The notes beneath the pieces were generated by a model. That model was not told the DNA's origin. It did no database searches and saw only the letters and a program-made list of their open reading frames with translations. Of a stretch of 7,604 nt of DNA, positions 5,721 to 7,604 are shown piece by piece. Positions within the stretch are counted from its first letter, which is position 1; each line of letters starts with the position of its first letter. The position numbers and the translations under genes are program-made. The stretch comes from Oscillospiraceae bacterium (lineage in GTDB: Bacteria; Bacillota_A; Clostridia; Oscillospirales; Ruminococcaceae): NCBI GenBank assembly GCA_017414145.1, contig JAFPQL010000087.1:1-7604 (forward strand), read 5' to 3'.

Positions 5721-7075
5721 GACTTGTTCTCCTCCTGACTGTCGGGTTCGGACGGTAGCGCGGGCATTGAATACTCCGAGGAGGAATGCACCGGCTGTGC
5801 GGTTCTGGAATAGGGTGCTTCGTCGGCTGTCTCCGCGGATGCGGGGGCAGCGCTCTGCGGTTCCGCGGGAAGCTCCGCGGCGGGCTGCTCTGCCGGCAGC
5901 ACCGGTGCTGCGGGAGCTGTCTCTGCTGCGGGTGCGGCGGCCTTCGCGGCCTGGAACTTGCGGTAGAACCGGCGGATATACTTGTCGGCGATGTTGTAGG
6001 CGCCCTGTAAAACCAGGCCGCAGAGCATGGCCTTTAAGAAGACCGGCAGCACGCAGGTGTACCATTCCCGGCAGCGCTGCGGCATCTCGGCGTGGTCGGT
6101 GAGCTGCGGGATCCGCTGCACGAATGCGCGGTAGGTCCGCTGGTCGAAGATGTACGAGATCAGATACGCGGCAAAGGTCGCGTTGCCGACGGTCTTGAGC
6201 AGAAAGCGTACCGGCTTGTTCCGGCAGGTGATGTCAAACAGCAGCAGGAAGATCATTGCGCTGCAGATGAACACCGGCCAGGAGCCGTAATCGTTGTAAT
6301 GCCACGAAAGGAAGATGTTGTTGTTGTCGGTGTTGGCGAGCGACTGCCGGAAGGTGCTGGTGGAGAGCCAGACCAGCGAAATGAGCAGGGCGGCGCCGAA
6401 ATAGAATTTGTTTGCCACTGTGCGCTTCGGCGGATAGTCGCGGATAAACGCGCCGAAGAGATAATACGCGAGCGGGTAGCAGCGGGTGAAGTAACCGGGC
6501 AGCAGACGGATCTGCGTTTCGCGCTCAAAGCCGATGAACAGGCTCTGTGCAAAGACCGTCAGTGCCGTCACGGTCACCAGCATGATGAACTTGTTCTGCT
6601 TGGTCTTCATGCCGTTGTACGCCATATTGATGAACGGAATCAGCAGGAAGATCGTGAAGTAATATTCCACATACCACGCATACTGCGCATCCGTATACAT
6701 AAAGATGCCGCGGATGAATTCCCACGCGGTATAGGTCCGGTTGTGGAAGGAGTGGTTGAATATGACGCAGATGACACTGATGACCAGATACAGGATCAGG
6801 ACACGGAGTGCGCCGAGATAATAGTTCTTTGACAGGGTCTTGTTCTTCATCAGGTAGCCCGTTGTTATCATGAACAGCGGGACACAGCAGTAGGCGATCC
6901 AGCGCAGATAAATCTGCGTCTGACCGAAATCCTTGGTGATGGGTGTGCTGTAAAACCCGGAATACAGGAAGAAGTGGACGCTGACAACAAGAAAGCAGGC
7001 GACGATCTTCACAATGTCGATGCCGACGAATCGCTGCTTGACCGTTGAGGTGGCCGGAACGGCTGGCTGACTCAT
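5717..7075 (-). CDS. Acyltransferase-3 family membrane protein with Ala/Pro/Glu tail
   Basis: This 452-residue integral membrane protein resembles the acyltransferase-3 family (OafA/WecH-like), which moves acyl groups, often acetyl, onto surface sugars or other exported molecules. About ten hydrophobic segments are seen, at roughly 21-41, 56-76, 86-107, 131-152, 162-183, 200-211, 222-238, 266-281, 290-310 and 337-360. The first contains the family-type histidine in SVHFF (H34), after a short N-terminal polar region. WYVEYYF (134-140) and NATFAAYLIS (298-307) also fit the family. The tail (about 376-452) is low-complexity, rich in Ala, Pro and Glu, and probably cytoplasmic. The start ATG at 7075 has AAGGAG (7085-7090) nine bases upstream. 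The substrate is unknown; no capsule or cell-wall genes lie nearby. The only operon partner is the DIP1984-like gene. Confidence 0.85.
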   Translation of the reverse strand: MSQPAVPATSTVKQRFVGIDIVKIVACFLVVSVHFFLYSGFYSTPITKDFGQTQIYLRWIAYCCVPLFMITTGYLMKNKTLSKNYYLGALRVLILYLVISVICVIFNHSFHNRTYTAWEFIRGIFMYTDAQYAWYVEYYFTIFLLIPFINMAYNGMKTKQNKFIMLVTVTALTVFAQSLFIGFERETQIRLLPGYFTRCYPLAYYLFGAFIRDYPPKRTVANKFYFGAALLISLVWLSTSTFRQSLANTDNNNIFLSWHYNDYGSWPVFICSAMIFLLLFDITCRNKPVRFLLKTVGNATFAAYLISYIFDQRTYRAFVQRIPQLTDHAEMPQRCREWYTCVLPVFLKAMLCGLVLQGAYNIADKYIRRFYRKFQAAKAAAPAAETAPAAPVLPAEQPAAELPAEPQSAAPASAETADEAPYSRTAQPVHSSSEYSMPALPSEPDSQEENKS

Positions 7076-7137
7076 TTTGATAAGCTCCTTTGCGTTATTG
7101 AATCCGCATCCCCGCGCAGGATGTGCATACAAAATAT

Positions 7138-7166
7138 ATTATAGTCTTTTTTGTTCGGTTTGTCAA
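7138..7166 (-). promoter_or_regulatory. Consensus promoter of the acyltransferase operon
   Basis: Reading the minus strand, TTGACA (7166-7161) and TATAAT (7143-7138) are both perfect consensus boxes with a 17-base spacer. Transcription should begin near 7131, giving a leader of about 56 bases before the ATG at 7075. The in-frame ATG at 7132 sits at the predicted transcription start and is rejected as the gene start. Such a strong promoter suggests constitutive, high transcription unless a repressor acts on it. Confidence 0.92.
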
Positions 7167-7185
7167 CCCGGAAGTGCAGACGGAC

Positions 7186-7258
7186 GCGGGCAGTGCCCGC
7201 TGCCAGTGATCTAAAGCCCGCCGCGGGCGTAATCAGGGCACAGCCGGACTTCGCCTCT
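7186..7258 (-). repeat. Dispersed repeat, copy B (inverted relative to copy A)
   Basis: The minus strand of this stretch matches 132-203. It holds the same two palindromes, GCCCGCGGCGGGC directly before a TAG and GCGGGCACTGCCCGC after it (7186-7200). The hairpin ends 20 bases upstream of the -35 box of the acyltransferase promoter, so the element again precedes a promoter in its own orientation. Only one unit is present here, in contrast to the tandem pair at copy A. Confidence 0.7.
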
Positions 7259-7327
7259 GAAAACGAACGGTGCGTCCGGAACCGGGAACTGGGAGTGAGG
7301 AGCTATTCCGTGTAAGGTCAAGCACAT
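7211..7327 (-). CDS. Possible small or decayed ORF sharing its C-terminus with the left-edge ORF
   Basis: From ATG 7327 the minus strand encodes 38 residues containing APHSQFPV and ending RGEVRLCPDYARGGL before TAG 7213-7211. The same PHSQ and RGEV-x-LCPD-x-ARGGL motifs occur in the frame ending at 179, with mostly synonymous codon differences. No good ribosome binding site precedes this ATG. The frame stays open further upstream to an ATG at 7534, but that extension would cross the ABC gene's promoter and start in antisense, so the true start is unclear and this may be a remnant. No function is assigned. Confidence 0.25.
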   Translation of the reverse strand: MCLTLHGIAPHSQFPVPDAPFVFRGEVRLCPDYARGGL

Positions 7328-7429
7328 CGGTAAGTCCCGGTTCAGTTCAGGGGAATGAAAAAGATATGCGGGAACCGCGGGCTGCTGGTCCGGAACGATG
7401 ATTTTAGAATTTCTTAAAGAATCAACTAC
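7259..7429. other. Intergenic region between divergent operons
   Basis: Apart from the low-confidence minus-strand frame, nothing coding is supported. GAACCGGGA (7279-7287) and TCCCGGTTC (7335-7343) form a perfect 9-base inverted pair around 47 bases. The palindrome TTCTT-A-AAGAA (7411-7421) lies eight bases before the -35 box of the ABC gene promoter, a position where a regulator could bind. No known operator consensus is recognised. Confidence 0.5.
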
Positions 7430-7458
7430 TTGTATCTTAATCAATCCTGTGCTATAAT
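7430..7458 (+). promoter_or_regulatory. Extended -10 promoter of the ABC transporter gene
   Basis: TTGTAT (7430-7435) is followed by a 17-base spacer and TATAAT (7453-7458). The -10 box is preceded by TGC (7450-7452), giving an extended -10 TGnTATAAT. Transcription should begin near 7465, so the leader is about 44 bases and starts almost at the hairpin described below. Confidence 0.85.
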
Positions 7459-7470
7459 GAACCTGACAAT

Positions 7471-7490
7471 GCGGAACGGCGCAGTTCCGC
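7471..7490 (+). promoter_or_regulatory. Leader hairpin just before the ABC gene ribosome binding site
   Basis: GCGGAAC (7471-7477) and GTTCCGC (7484-7490) pair perfectly around GGCGCA. The hairpin starts about six bases after the predicted transcription start and ends three bases before AAAGGAG. No T run follows, so it is not a terminator. It could protect the 5' end of the message, or the DNA inverted repeat could bind a repressor. Confidence 0.55.
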
Positions 7491-7508
7491 CGAAAGGAGC
7501 AAAAGACG

Positions 7509-7604
7509 ATGCTTGAAACCCGAAACCTCTGCAAAACCTACAAACCGAAAAAGGGCGTCCCGGTGATGGCGGTCGATCATGTCTCTCTGCGGTTCCCGGA
7601 GAAG
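7509..7604 (+). CDS. ABC transporter ATP-binding protein, N-terminal fragment
   Basis: The first 32 codons are present and the window ends inside the gene. MLETRNLCKTYKPKKG followed by VMAVDHVSLRFPEK is the typical opening of an ABC ATPase: a first strand, the A-loop tyrosine (Y11) that stacks on ATP, and the strand before the Walker A motif, which would fall just past the edge. The pattern resembles MacB/LolD-type ATPases, in Clostridia sometimes fused to an FtsX-like permease; fusion cannot be judged here. AAAGGAG (7493-7499) lies nine bases before the ATG, and a promoter and leader hairpin sit upstream. The substrate is unknown. Confidence 0.85.
   Translation, partial: MLETRNLCKTYKPKKGVPVMAVDHVSLRFPEK

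Noticed and set aside
6092..6832. Plus-strand frame of 246 codons within the acyltransferase gene
   Set aside because: It is the antisense of strongly hydrophobic membrane segments, yields a charged low-complexity peptide, and has no convincing ribosome binding site.
132..7258. Inverted repeat copies considered as ends of a composite mobile element or inversion hotspot
   Set aside because: The copies are only about 83% identical over the shared 48 bases, there is no transposase or integrase between them, and the enclosed genes are ordinary metabolic and membrane genes.

Overview
The window looks like a chromosomal segment of a GC-rich Gram-positive anaerobe, most likely a Clostridia/Ruminococcus-type Firmicute. 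Clues are strong AGGAGG-type ribosome binding sites, sigma-A-like promoters with 17-base spacers, and protein sequences that resemble clostridial families. No taxonomic marker gene is present, so this placement is inference.

Left part (1-620): an open frame with no visible start runs in from the left edge to a TAG at 177-179. It carries terminator-like hairpins and a tandem 37-base repeat. An AT-rich leader region follows and ends in a clear promoter (TTGCAT-17-TATAAT). Centre left (621-5021): two plus-strand genes for storage or malto-oligosaccharide breakdown, a GT35 glycogen/maltodextrin phosphorylase (glgP) and a cytoplasmic GH13 amylase/neopullulanase-like hydrolase. They lie 141 bases apart around a GC-rich hairpin, and a strong terminator follows the second. 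Phosphorylase releases glucose-1-phosphate from chain ends while the GH13 enzyme cuts internal or short-chain linkages, so joint action on the same polymer is plausible.

Centre right (5268-7075): a minus-strand operon, convergent to the first, driven by a perfect-consensus promoter (TTGACA-17-TATAAT). It encodes a membrane acyltransferase-3 protein with a long Ala/Pro/Glu tail and, overlapping it by ATGA, a small coiled-coil protein of the DIP1984 type. Right edge (7145-7604): an intergenic stretch, then an extended -10 promoter, a leader hairpin, and the first 32 codons of an ABC transporter ATPase.

The least ordinary signal is a repeat present in inverted orientation near the two ends (about 132-203 plus, 7186-7258 minus). 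Both copies can be read as the same peptide tail (RGEV-x-LCPD-x-ARGGL-stop), and most differences between them are synonymous. Each is followed by the same hairpin and then by a promoter pointing the same way. This suggests a short coding or decayed-coding family rather than random intergenic DNA, but it is unproven. I see no CRISPR array, tRNA, rRNA, transposase or defence system.
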